A DNA stretch of 22,290 nt from CAYQMF01 sp964418595 (GTDB lineage: Bacteria > Planctomycetota > UBA1135 > UBA2386), in NCBI GenBank assembly GCA_964418595.1, contig CAYQMF010000116.1, forward strand, positions 1-22,290. The letters are read 5' to 3'. Both the position numbers and the translations under genes were made by a program. Below, piece by piece: positions 7,690 through 14,078 of the stretch. The notes below the pieces were generated by a model. It saw nothing but the letters and a program-made list of their open reading frames with translations. It was not told the origin of the DNA and searched no databases. How positions within the stretch are numbered: position 1 is the first letter of the stretch; each line of letters opens with the position of its first letter.

Positions 7690-8849
7690 GCGGCAGGCGC
7701 TTGATCATCACCTTCGGCAACCTCTATCCCTCCGCCCTGCGCCCGCAGCACGGGTCGTTCGTACAGGAGCGGATGAGCCGCGTGGTCGACGGACAGGCCG
7801 ACCTCGAACTCGTGGTCGTGAACCCCGTGCCGCGCGTGCCGGCGCTGCTCGCGTTCGGCGAACACCGCCGGCTGCGCGCCTGCCCATCGACGGAGACCGT
7901 GGCGGGCGTGGCCGTCCACCATCCCGCCTACTTCCATCTCCCCGGCGTGTCGGTCGCTCGGCAGGCGGCGCGCATCGCGAAGGCCGCGCTGCCCGTGGTG
8001 CGCACGCTCGCCGCCGGCCGCCGCGCCGTGCTCGATGCGCACTACGTGTACCCCGACGGGGTCGCGGCCGCGGCGATCGCGCGTGAACTCGCCCTGCCGT
8101 GCGTCGTGACCGCGCGCGGCACCGACGTGAACGTGCTCGCCGGATGGCCCCGGATCGCGGCGCAGATCCGCGCGACCGCGCCGGCAGTCGGTACCTGGCT
8201 CGCGGTGAGCGAGGCGCTGGCGACGCGCCTGCGCGACGTGATCGGCACACCGGTGCAAGTCGCTCGCAACGGCGTCGACTTCGTGCGCTTCGCGCCCGGC
8301 GACCGCGCCGCGGCGCGCGCGCGGCTGGGGTTGCCGCCCGACGCGCGCCTCGTGCTGGGGGTGGGGCGTCTGGTCTCCGGCAAGGCCTTCCACCACGCGG
8401 TGGCGGCGCTCGCGCAGCTTCCCGCCGACGTCGCACTCGTGCTGGTGGGCGACGGACCGGAGCGCGAACGCCTGCAGCGTGCAGCGCCGCCCGGGCGACT
8501 GCACCTGCTGGGACCGCGCGGCCGCGACGAGGTCGCGCTGGCCTTCCAGGCCTGCGACCTGTTCACCTTGCCGTCGCTGCGCGAGGGCTGGCCCAACGTC
8601 GTCACGGAGGCGCTCGCCAGCGGGCTGCCCGTGGTGGCGACGGCGGTCGGCGGGATCCCGGAGATCGTCAGCGACCCGCTCGCGGGCGAGCTGGTGCCAC
8701 CGGACGACGCGGCCGCGCTCGCCGCCGCGCTCGCGCGTCGCCTCTCGAGGCCGGCGGATCGGCAGGCGGTCCGCGCCTTCGCGCGCCGATACTCCTGGGA
8801 CGAGCCGGTGGATCTCCTCCGGAGTCTGCTGCGCGCCGCGACCGACTGA
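7686..8849 (+). CDS. GT4-family glycosyltransferase
   Basis: This 387-residue cytoplasmic GT-B glycosyltransferase probably adds one sugar of the repeat unit from an NDP-sugar donor. The N-terminal Rossmann half begins TFGNLYPSALRPQHGSFVQE, a pattern of the family-4 enzymes in exosortase loci, and contains a TARGTDVN acceptor-side motif. The C-terminal half has the LGVGRLVSGKAFHH donor-site motif, LVGDGPER, and the EX7E retaining motif in LREGWPNVVTEALASGLPVV. The GTG start at 7686 overlaps the amidotransferase stop by 4 nt. The frame is open further upstream, but that would duplicate coding sequence of the previous gene. The sugar specificity cannot be read from the sequence. Confidence 0.88.
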   Translation: MSGRRLIITFGNLYPSALRPQHGSFVQERMSRVVDGQADLELVVVNPVPRVPALLAFGEHRRLRACPSTETVAGVAVHHPAYFHLPGVSVARQAARIAKAALPVVRTLAAGRRAVLDAHYVYPDGVAAAAIARELALPCVVTARGTDVNVLAGWPRIAAQIRATAPAVGTWLAVSEALATRLRDVIGTPVQVARNGVDFVRFAPGDRAAARARLGLPPDARLVLGVGRLVSGKAFHHAVAALAQLPADVALVLVGDGPERERLQRAAPPGRLHLLGPRGRDEVALAFQACDLFTLPSLREGWPNVVTEALASGLPVVATAVGGIPEIVSDPLAGELVPPDDAAALAAALARRLSRPADRQAVRAFARRYSWDEPVDLLRSLLRAATD

Positions 8850-8855
8850 CGCCCG

Positions 8856-10028
8856 ATGGCCTACCGCATCCTCTACCACCACCGCATCCGCGCCGACGAC
8901 GGTCAGGCGGTGCACGTGCGGGAGATGATCGGGGCGCTGCGCGCGCTGGGGCACGACGTGCACGAGTGCGCGCTGGTGCCGAAGGCCACCGCCGGCGACG
9001 CGCCGCGGACCGCGACGCGCCCGCCCGGGTTCTGGCAGCGCCTGCGCGTGCCGCGGCTCGCGCTCGAGGTGCTCGAGATCGCGTACGGGCGGACCGGCGC
9101 GCGCCGGTTGCGCGCGGCGGCGTGGACCTTCGCGCCCGACTTCGTGTACGAGCGCCACGCGCTGCACTGCGACGCGGGCCTGCGCGCGGCGCGCGCGTTG
9201 GGCAAGCCGCTGCTGCTCGAAGTCAACTCGCCGATGTGCGAGGAGATGAGCAGGCTCGGCGCCCTGCGCTTCCCGCGCCGCGCCGCGCGCACGGAGCGCG
9301 CGGTGCTCGGCGGTGCGACGCGCGTGCTCGCGGTGAGCGAGGTGCTGCGGCAGCGCCTGCTCGCGGCGGGGGCCGATGCGGCGCGGACGACCGTGATCCG
9401 CAACGGCGCCGACCCGGGGCGCTTCGGGGAAGCCGCGCGGGCGGCGGGTCGAGCGCATCGCGCCGCGGCGGGCGTTCCAGACGCCGCCTTCGTGGTCGGC
9501 TTCGTCGGCTACCTGCGCGCGTGGCATCGGCTCGACGCCGTGGTCGACGCGATGGCGGAGCCGGGGCTCCGGCACGTGCACCTCTGGGTGGTGGGCGATG
9601 GCCCGGCGCTCGCCGAGCTGCGAGCGCGGGCGACGGCACGCGGGGTCGCCGAGCGCGTGCGGGCCTTCGGCGCGGTCGCCGGCGGCGAGGTGCCGGCCTT
9701 CGTGTGCGCGTTCGACGCCGCGGTGATCCCGGCGATCAACGAGTACGCGTCACCGCTCAAGCTCTTCGACTACCTGGCGGCGGGCGTGCCCGCGGTCGTG
9801 CCCGACCAGCCGAACCTGCGCGAACTGCTCACCGACGGCAAGGACGGGCTGCTCTGTCCGCCGGGTGACCCGGCCGCGCTCGCGGAGCGTTTGCGTCGCC
9901 TCGCGCGCGATCCGGCGGCCGCGGTGGCGCTGGGTGCCGCCGGCCGGCGGACGCTCCTCGACCGCGACTGGACGTGGCGCGGGCAGGCGCGGCGCGTGAT
10001 CGCGGCCTACGAGGAGGCCAGCCGATGA
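8856..10028 (+). CDS. GT4-family glycosyltransferase (second)
   Basis: This 390-residue GT-B family-4 enzyme starts 6 bp after the previous gene. It opens with RILYHHRIRADDGQAVHVRE, a start seen in a distinct group of exosortase/exopolysaccharide-associated glycosyltransferases, and continues with GHDVHECALVP. The central region has a nucleotide-binding-like VGFVGYLRAWHRLD and VVGDGPAL. The donor-site helix is SPLKLFDYLAAGVPAVVP, the variant in which the usual EX7E is replaced by a shifted E/K pattern (NEYASPLKLFD). It is clearly paralogous to, but diverged from, its neighbour, so it probably transfers a different sugar. Its TGA is embedded in the ATGA that starts the exosortase gene. Confidence 0.88.
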   Translation: MAYRILYHHRIRADDGQAVHVREMIGALRALGHDVHECALVPKATAGDAPRTATRPPGFWQRLRVPRLALEVLEIAYGRTGARRLRAAAWTFAPDFVYERHALHCDAGLRAARALGKPLLLEVNSPMCEEMSRLGALRFPRRAARTERAVLGGATRVLAVSEVLRQRLLAAGADAARTTVIRNGADPGRFGEAARAAGRAHRAAAGVPDAAFVVGFVGYLRAWHRLDAVVDAMAEPGLRHVHLWVVGDGPALAELRARATARGVAERVRAFGAVAGGEVPAFVCAFDAAVIPAINEYASPLKLFDYLAAGVPAVVPDQPNLRELLTDGKDGLLCPPGDPAALAERLRRLARDPAAAVALGAAGRRTLLDRDWTWRGQARRVIAAYEEASR

Positions 10029-10852
10029 GCGGCGTGCTCGGCGTGTTCCTGCCGCTTCTGGTCGCCTACGCCGGCACGCTGTGGTGGGTCGGCGAGAGCT
10101 GGATGCTCGCCGACTCGTACTACTCGCACGGACCGCTCGTGCCGCTGCTCATGGCGTTCCTGCTCTGGCGGGATCGCGCCGCGCGGCGGGCGGCGCCGGC
10201 GCGGTTCGAGGCGCGCGCGTGGTGGCTGCTCGGACCGGGGCTGGTGCTGCACCTCGCGGGTGCCGCGCTCACGATCGATTCGCTGTCGGCGCTGAGCCTC
10301 GTGCTCGCGGTGCCTGGCGCGGCGTGGCTCGCGCTCGGCGGCGCACGCCTGCGCGGCCAGTGGCCGACGCTGTGGCTCGCCGGGTTCGCGGTGCCGATGC
10401 CGATGTTCCTCACCGGACGGGTCGCCTTCGAGCTGAAGGAACTCGCGGTGGGCGCGGCGCTGTCGTTCGGCAACGCGCTGGGACTGGGCGCACACCGCGA
10501 CGGCCCCAACCTGTTCGTGCCCGGGCAGGCCCATCCGCTGGTGGTCGAAGACCCCTGCGGCGGGCTGCGCTCGCTCATCGCGCTGCTGACGCTGGGCTAC
10601 GTGGTCGCCTTCTTCCTGGGGTCGCGCCGTGGCCTGCGCCCGTACGTCCTGCTGGCGGTGGCGGCGCCGCTGGCGGTGAGCGTGAACATCCTGCGCATCG
10701 TCGGCCTGTGCTTCGCCGCGAAGTGGTGGGGCGTCGAGGTGGCGACGACGACGGCGCACGACGTGCTGAACGTCGCCGAGTGGATCGTCGCGCTGTTGGT
10801 CCTGATCCTGCTCGACCGCGCGTTGTCGCGCGACGGGAGGCGGACACGATGA
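10025..10852 (+). CDS. exosortase (EpsH/XrtA-like transpeptidase)
   Basis: This 275-residue protein has ~7-8 hydrophobic helices. Exosortases are inner-membrane cysteine enzymes that cleave and sort proteins with a C-terminal PEP-CTERM-type signal. All three proposed catalytic positions are present: Cys178 in EDPCGGLRS, Arg224 in SVNILRIVG, and His245 in TAHDVLNVAEW. The early YYSHGPLVPLL motif is also typical. The residue after the catalytic Cys is Gly (CGGLR), where I recall CSGLR or CAGIR as commoner. The EpsI domain, fused in XrtA proteins, is a separate gene here, overlapping by ATGA. ATG 10025 is preferred to the upstream in-frame ATG at 9974 because it couples to the previous stop and gives a normal membrane N-terminus. 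Confidence 0.92.
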   Translation: MSGVLGVFLPLLVAYAGTLWWVGESWMLADSYYSHGPLVPLLMAFLLWRDRAARRAAPARFEARAWWLLGPGLVLHLAGAALTIDSLSALSLVLAVPGAAWLALGGARLRGQWPTLWLAGFAVPMPMFLTGRVAFELKELAVGAALSFGNALGLGAHRDGPNLFVPGQAHPLVVEDPCGGLRSLIALLTLGYVVAFFLGSRRGLRPYVLLAVAAPLAVSVNILRIVGLCFAAKWWGVEVATTTAHDVLNVAEWIVALLVLILLDRALSRDGRRTR

Positions 10853-11484
10853 CGCGTGGCGCGCGCACATCGGCCGTCGTGCTGTGGCTGGCAGCCCCAG
10901 TCCTGCTCTGGCTGACCCTGCATCGCCCGTTCACGGCGACGAGCGGGCGCGCGGCGCGGGTGCCGGTGGCCGTGGGCGAGTTCCGCGTGGCGAGCGACCA
11001 TGCGCTCACGCCTCGCGAGTTCGACCTGCTGGGCACCGACGACGCGACGTGGCGCACGTACCGCGATCGCACCGGCGCGGAGATCTACGTGGTCGTCGTG
11101 TTCCACCAGGAGAACTGGAAGAGCGTGCACCCCCCGCACCTCTGCCTGCGCGGCAGCGACATGCTCATCGACGGCGACGCGATCCAGACGACCCGCGCGC
11201 TGGACGGTACCGACTTCGAGGTGGGTCGCATCCTCGCCAGCAGCCGCGTGGGTGGGCGCCGCTACCTGAGCATGTTCCTGTACGGCGCGCGCGGCCTGCG
11301 CACGGCGAGCTACTCGGGCTTCGTCCTGCACCACCTGCCGCGTGCGATCGCGCGGGTCGCGGCGCCGGGGTACCTGCTGCGGGTCGAGACCTGGATCGAC
11401 GGCGACGTGGACGCGGCCGATGCGCGCTGCCGCGGCCTGCTCACGGCGCTGGTGCCCGAACTCGAGGAGCTGCTGCGTGAGTGA
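10849..11484 (+). CDS. epsI: EpsI family protein, exosortase partner
   Basis: This 211-residue protein has one N-terminal membrane anchor (~8-25, VVLWLAAPVLLWLTL) and a periplasmic EpsI domain. Family hallmarks are the repeated aromatic β-strands around residue 80 (AEIYVVVVFHQENWKSV) and the HPPHLCLRG motif with Cys99. EpsI proteins occur beside or fused to exosortases; their biochemical role is not well defined. It overlaps the exosortase stop by 4 nt and the deacetylase start by 8 nt, so all three are surely made together. The start at 10849 is set by the ATGA overlap. Confidence 0.88.
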   Translation: MTRGARTSAVVLWLAAPVLLWLTLHRPFTATSGRAARVPVAVGEFRVASDHALTPREFDLLGTDDATWRTYRDRTGAEIYVVVVFHQENWKSVHPPHLCLRGSDMLIDGDAIQTTRALDGTDFEVGRILASSRVGGRRYLSMFLYGARGLRTASYSGFVLHHLPRAIARVAAPGYLLRVETWIDGDVDAADARCRGLLTALVPELEELLRE

Positions 11485-12358
11485 GTTGCGCCACGCCCTG
11501 TCGGTCGACGTCGAGGACTGGTTCCAGGTCCTCAACATGGCCGACACCATCGACCGCGCCGCGTGGGACGCGCTGGCGCTGCGCTGCGGGGACGCGACGC
11601 GGCGTCTGCTCGAACTGTTCGCGCGGCGCGGCGCGCGCGCGACGTTCTTCTTCCTCGGCTGGATCGCCGAGCGCCTGCCGGAGCTGGTGCGCGAGGTGCA
11701 GGCGGCCGGGCACGAGATCGGTTCGCACGGCTACGACCATCGCTGCCTGCACGACCTCGGCGAGGCGGGCTTCGACCAGGACCTCGCGGCCACGGAGGCG
11801 GCGCTGCAGGCCGCGGCGGGGGTGCGGCCCGTGACGTTCCGGGCGTGCACGTGGTCGATCACGGCGCGCACGCCGTGGGCGCCCGCCGTGCTCGCGCGGC
11901 GCGGCTACGCGATCGACAGCTCCGTCTTCCCCATCCGCCATCCCGACTACGGCGTGCCCGGCGCACCGGCGGAGCCGTACGCGCTCGAGGTCGGCGCGCA
12001 CACGCTCATCGAGCTGCCGCCGCTGACCCTGCGCCTGCTGGGCCGCAAGCTCCCGGTGGGGGGCGGCGGCTACCTGCGCCTGTTCCCGCTGGCCTTCCTG
12101 CGCGCCGGCCTGCGCGCCAGCGCGCGCGCGGGGTGGCCGGGCTGCGTGTACCTGCACCCCTGGGAGGTCGACCCCGACCAGCCGCGGCAGCGGCTCGGCC
12201 TGCTGCGTGGCTTCCGCCACTACGTCAACCTGCGGCGCACGCTGGGCAAGCTGGATTCCCTGCTGGGCGACTTCGCGTTCACGACCGTGAGCGATGCGAT
12301 CGCGCCGGTGCGGGAGCGGCTCGTGCGGCTGCCCGTGGCGAGCGTGCTCGGCGGCTGA
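11477..12358 (+). CDS. polysaccharide deacetylase, PEP-CTERM/exosortase-locus type
   Basis: This 293-residue NodB-type deacetylase (carbohydrate esterase 4 fold) probably removes N-acetyl groups from the exported glycan. The start region LSVDVEDWFQV has the metal/catalytic Asp pair (Asp11, Asp14). Metal His84 and His88 are in GSHGYDHRCLHDL, and HPWEVDPDQPR is the conserved C-terminal block of this subfamily. In the RAP motif that normally follows the metal site, Pro is replaced by Cys (FRACTWSIT, Cys124). There is no signal peptide, as is common in this subfamily. The start is GTG 11477, overlapping epsI by 8 nt. It is the last gene of the tightly packed exopolysaccharide operon. Confidence 0.9.
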   Translation: MSELRHALSVDVEDWFQVLNMADTIDRAAWDALALRCGDATRRLLELFARRGARATFFFLGWIAERLPELVREVQAAGHEIGSHGYDHRCLHDLGEAGFDQDLAATEAALQAAAGVRPVTFRACTWSITARTPWAPAVLARRGYAIDSSVFPIRHPDYGVPGAPAEPYALEVGAHTLIELPPLTLRLLGRKLPVGGGGYLRLFPLAFLRAGLRASARAGWPGCVYLHPWEVDPDQPRQRLGLLRGFRHYVNLRRTLGKLDSLLGDFAFTTVSDAIAPVRERLVRLPVASVLGG

Positions 12359-12420
12359 CGCGGCCGCCGGCTGCGCTGCGCTCTGGCCTCGCCGCCCGCG
12401 ATCCCGTATGCGAGGGCCCC

Positions 12421-12912
12421 ATGACCTGCAGTTGCGGTGGTCCCGGTGAGTTCACGTCCTGCTGCGGCCCGATCCTCGCGGGCGAGCGCCTCGCGCAGAC
12501 GGCAGAGCAGCTCATGCGCGCGCGCTACTCCGCGTACGCGCGCTGCGAGGTCGACTTCCTGAAGGCGTCCCTCGTGCCCGCGGAGCGGGGCTCGTTCGAC
12601 GCGAAGGGCGCGGAGGAATGGTCGCGCCAGGCGCAGTGGCAGGGCATGGAGGTGCTGAAGACGAAGGACGGCGGGCCGAAGGACACGACCGGCACCGTCG
12701 AGTTCATCGCCCGCTACCGGATGAACGACCAGGACGTGGAGCACCACGAGCTGGCGACGTTCCGCAAGGAAGAGGGCGCGTGGTTGTTCGTCGACGGCAA
12801 GACGCCGAGCGCGGAGCCGTACCGGCGCGCGACACCCAAGGTCGGGGCCAACGAGCCGTGCCCGTGCGGGAGCGGCAAGAAGTTCAAGAAGTGCTGCGGG
12901 AAGGTGGCGTAG
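12421..12912 (+). CDS. YchJ family protein with SEC-C motif
   Basis: This 163-residue protein has a Cys-rich, probably zinc-binding N-terminus (CSCGGPGEFTSCCG, Cys 3, 5, 14, 15), a central NTF2-like YchJ domain (LMRARYSAYARCEVDFL ... VEFIARYRM ... GAWLFVDGK), and a C-terminal SEC-C zinc motif (EPCPCGSGKKFKKCCG, Cys 147, 149, 158, 159). This is the standard YchJ/UPF0225 layout, and its cellular function is not established. GAGGG at 12412-12416 lies just upstream of the ATG. The 62-bp gap from the deacetylase and the unrelated function suggest it is not part of the exopolysaccharide pathway. Its last ~90 bp recur in degraded form at 13871-13959. Confidence 0.88.
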   Translation: MTCSCGGPGEFTSCCGPILAGERLAQTAEQLMRARYSAYARCEVDFLKASLVPAERGSFDAKGAEEWSRQAQWQGMEVLKTKDGGPKDTTGTVEFIARYRMNDQDVEHHELATFRKEEGAWLFVDGKTPSAEPYRRATPKVGANEPCPCGSGKKFKKCCGKVA

Positions 12913-12914
12913 GG
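12824..12914 (+). repeat. direct repeat, left copy (3' end of the YchJ-family gene)
   Basis: This segment, covering the SEC-C coding end and stop codon, is repeated in the same orientation at 13871-13959. GTCGGGGCCAACG (12841-12853) and GCCGTGCCCGTGCGGGAGCGG (from 12855) match the other copy with a single mismatch between them, and both copies end GTGGCGTAGGG. Confidence 0.75.
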
Positions 12915-13056
12915 GGGAGGGGGCTGTGGCGCGATCCGGCTGACGTTCGGCGACCTGGCCGAAGCCGCCAGGCAGATCGACGGGTTGAGCCACCAGCCGG
13001 ACCGACAGGTTCTGGTCCCTCTGCCGGAGACCGAAGTAGACTGCGCGTTTGCGTGA
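12913..13056 (+). pseudogene. possible eroded gene remnant, C-terminal-like
   Basis: The frame after the YchJ stop stays open for 47 codons and includes a protein-like stretch (IRLTFGDLAEAARQIDG ... VLVPLPETE) ending in TGA at 13054-13056. It has no start codon or ribosome binding site. It reads like the tail of a lost gene, but the family is not recognised. Chance openness in high-G+C DNA is a real alternative. Confidence 0.3.
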
Positions 13057-13251
13057 TCCGGAGCAGCTCGAAGCGTGGCGGCGCTCCTGAAGAACCACCC
13101 GGAACTGGCGGAGACGGAGCAGGGTCGCGAGTGGGCGCAGCGGGTAGCGATGGCCCGGCGGCTGGACACTGGAATCGGTCTCGTGCTGATCCGTGTGGAG
13201 GTCAGGTCAGGATCCAGCATGACTAGACGGGTGCGCCGGCTCTGCCGCTGA
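13040..13251 (+). pseudogene. possible frameshifted gene remnant
   Basis: Two short frames join into one protein-like sequence if a single -1 shift near 13080 is allowed: LRDPEQLEAWRR (ending at the TGA 13088-13090) and LLKNHPELAETEQGREWAQR ... DTGIGLVLIRVE, open to 13251. There is no credible start. The combined sequence is helix-rich and charged but not recognised. It lies inside the repeat-bounded decayed patch, so decay is plausible. Confidence is low. Confidence 0.3.
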
Positions 13252-13312
13252 GGTCGACCTCAACCGGTTCCTGCGCAGACTCCGCATCGTCGCGATCAAC
13301 CTCCTGGTCGCG

Positions 13313-13620
13313 TCACTCTGGCGCGCGCAGCCGTGGCCCGCGGCTACGCACGGCGCTCCACACGGCGAGTACGAACAGGCGAGACTCACTCGCCGCAACG
13401 TAGTAGAGGTGGTGCACGTCGAACGAAAGGGACGCGGCGCAGCCCTGGCACGCCGCGATGGCGTCGGCGGCGACCGACCAGGCCATGTCTCGATCAGCGC
13501 GATCGCCGCGGCGAGTTCCTGTGCGAACAGGCCCGGAGACTCTGGGCGATTCTCGTACCACCTGCCGTCGATCGCCCGGATCTGCTCGTCGGCCTCCGGG
13601 GCGACGAGAACCTGCATCAT
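13313..13620 (-). pseudogene. ParE/RelE-like toxin, broken by two frameshifts
   Basis: Three frames together spell a ParE/RelE-type toxin. Frame one gives MMQVLVAPEADEQIRAIDG ... ELAAAIALIETWPG (from 13620 to about 13480). Frame two gives a GRRRRHRGVPGLRRV segment to about 13425. Frame three gives FDVHHLYYVAASESRLFVLAVWSAVRSRGPRL, ending at 13313. The last segment is the typical β-strand pair plus W/R-rich end of ParE toxins. No single frame encodes the whole protein, so the toxin should be inactive unless these are sequencing errors. ParE toxins poison gyrase and RelE toxins cleave mRNA; which applied here is unclear. The start ATG overlaps the antitoxin stop (ATGA). Confidence 0.7.
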
Positions 13621-13844
13621 TTGCGCCGCAGGTCGTCGAGGACCGCCTGCGCGGGTCGGCCCTCGCCGTTCTGAGCCTGCTTCCAGGCCCTCAGCAGCGC
13701 TGCGTCCCGCGCCGCACGTTCGGCCTCGTCGAGGTCATCGCCCTCGTCGTCGAAGACCAGGTCGATCACCGTGCCTTCCGGCAACGATGTGGCCTCGTCG
13801 ACGATCAGTCGGCCGTTCTGCACTCTGGCGCGAACTCCACTCAT
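13617..13844 (-). CDS. antitoxin of a ParE/RelE-type toxin-antitoxin pair
   Basis: This 75-residue protein starts at ATG 13842-13844. Its N-terminal half is a short β-rich region (MSGVRARVQNGRLIVDEATSLPEGTVIDLV) resembling small antitoxins of ParE/RelE modules. It is followed by an acidic linker (DDEGDDLDEAERAARD) and a basic, helical C-terminal tail that would wrap the toxin. It precedes the toxin gene with an ATGA overlap, the usual antitoxin-first order, and probably represses its own promoter upstream of 13844. It remains intact while its toxin is frameshifted, the typical decay order because the reverse would be lethal. The frame extends upstream to 13967, but that portion is antisense to the repeat copy and looks non-coding. 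Confidence 0.72.
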   Translation of the reverse strand: MSGVRARVQNGRLIVDEATSLPEGTVIDLVFDDEGDDLDEAERAARDAALLRAWKQAQNGEGRPAQAVLDDLRRK

Positions 13845-13870
13845 GGTCGGACACGATACCCGGGCCCGGC

Positions 13871-13959
13871 GGCGCGCGACGCGCGGGGTCGGGGCCAACG
13901 CGCCGTGCCCGTGCGGGAGCGGCACGAAGCTGAAGAGCTGCGGCAGCAGTGGCGTAGGG
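13871..13959 (+). repeat. direct repeat, right copy (degraded SEC-C coding tail)
   Basis: This is an imperfect copy of 12824-12914. On the + strand it still reads VGANAPCPCGSGTKLKSCG, i.e. the YchJ SEC-C end with substitutions. A net 2-bp loss near the end puts the terminal GTGGCGTAG out of frame. No gene body precedes it; the adjacent sequence belongs to the leftward antitoxin promoter region. It marks the right edge of the accessory patch. Confidence 0.72.
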
Positions 13960-13980
13960 TCCTCCACACCCCTGGCCCCT

Positions 13981-14003
13981 TCTCTCTCTCTCTCTCTCTC
14001 TCT
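13981..14003 (+). repeat. (TC)11 microsatellite
   Basis: Eleven perfect TC dinucleotides, followed by a longer C/T-rich stretch interrupted by the hairpin at 14031-14049 and running up to the kinase stop. This gene-free sequence separates the accessory patch from the kinase gene. Confidence 0.9.
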
Positions 14004-14030
14004 TCCGTCTCTCCGTCCTTCCGAGCTTCC

Positions 14031-14049
14031 CGCGGCGCGGAGCGCCGCG
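14031..14049 (-). terminator. GC hairpin downstream of the kinase gene
   Basis: CGCGGCGC (14031-14038) pairs perfectly with GCGCCGCG (14042-14049) around a GGA loop, ~30 nt past the kinase stop in its direction of transcription. Purine-rich sequence follows instead of a T-tract. The stem and loop closely resemble 514-541. Confidence 0.35.
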
Positions 14050-14078
14050 CCTCTCTTCCCCCTTCCCCCTTCCTCCCC

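Noticed and set aside
13871..13959. A second functional SEC-C protein gene
   Set aside because: Only the tail is recognisable, a Cys of the terminal pair and the reading frame are lost, and no start or gene body precedes it.
13981..14003. Phase-variable tract controlling a gene
   Set aside because: The (TC)11 run is not inside a coding frame and lies past the stop of the leftward kinase gene, so slippage would not switch any visible gene.
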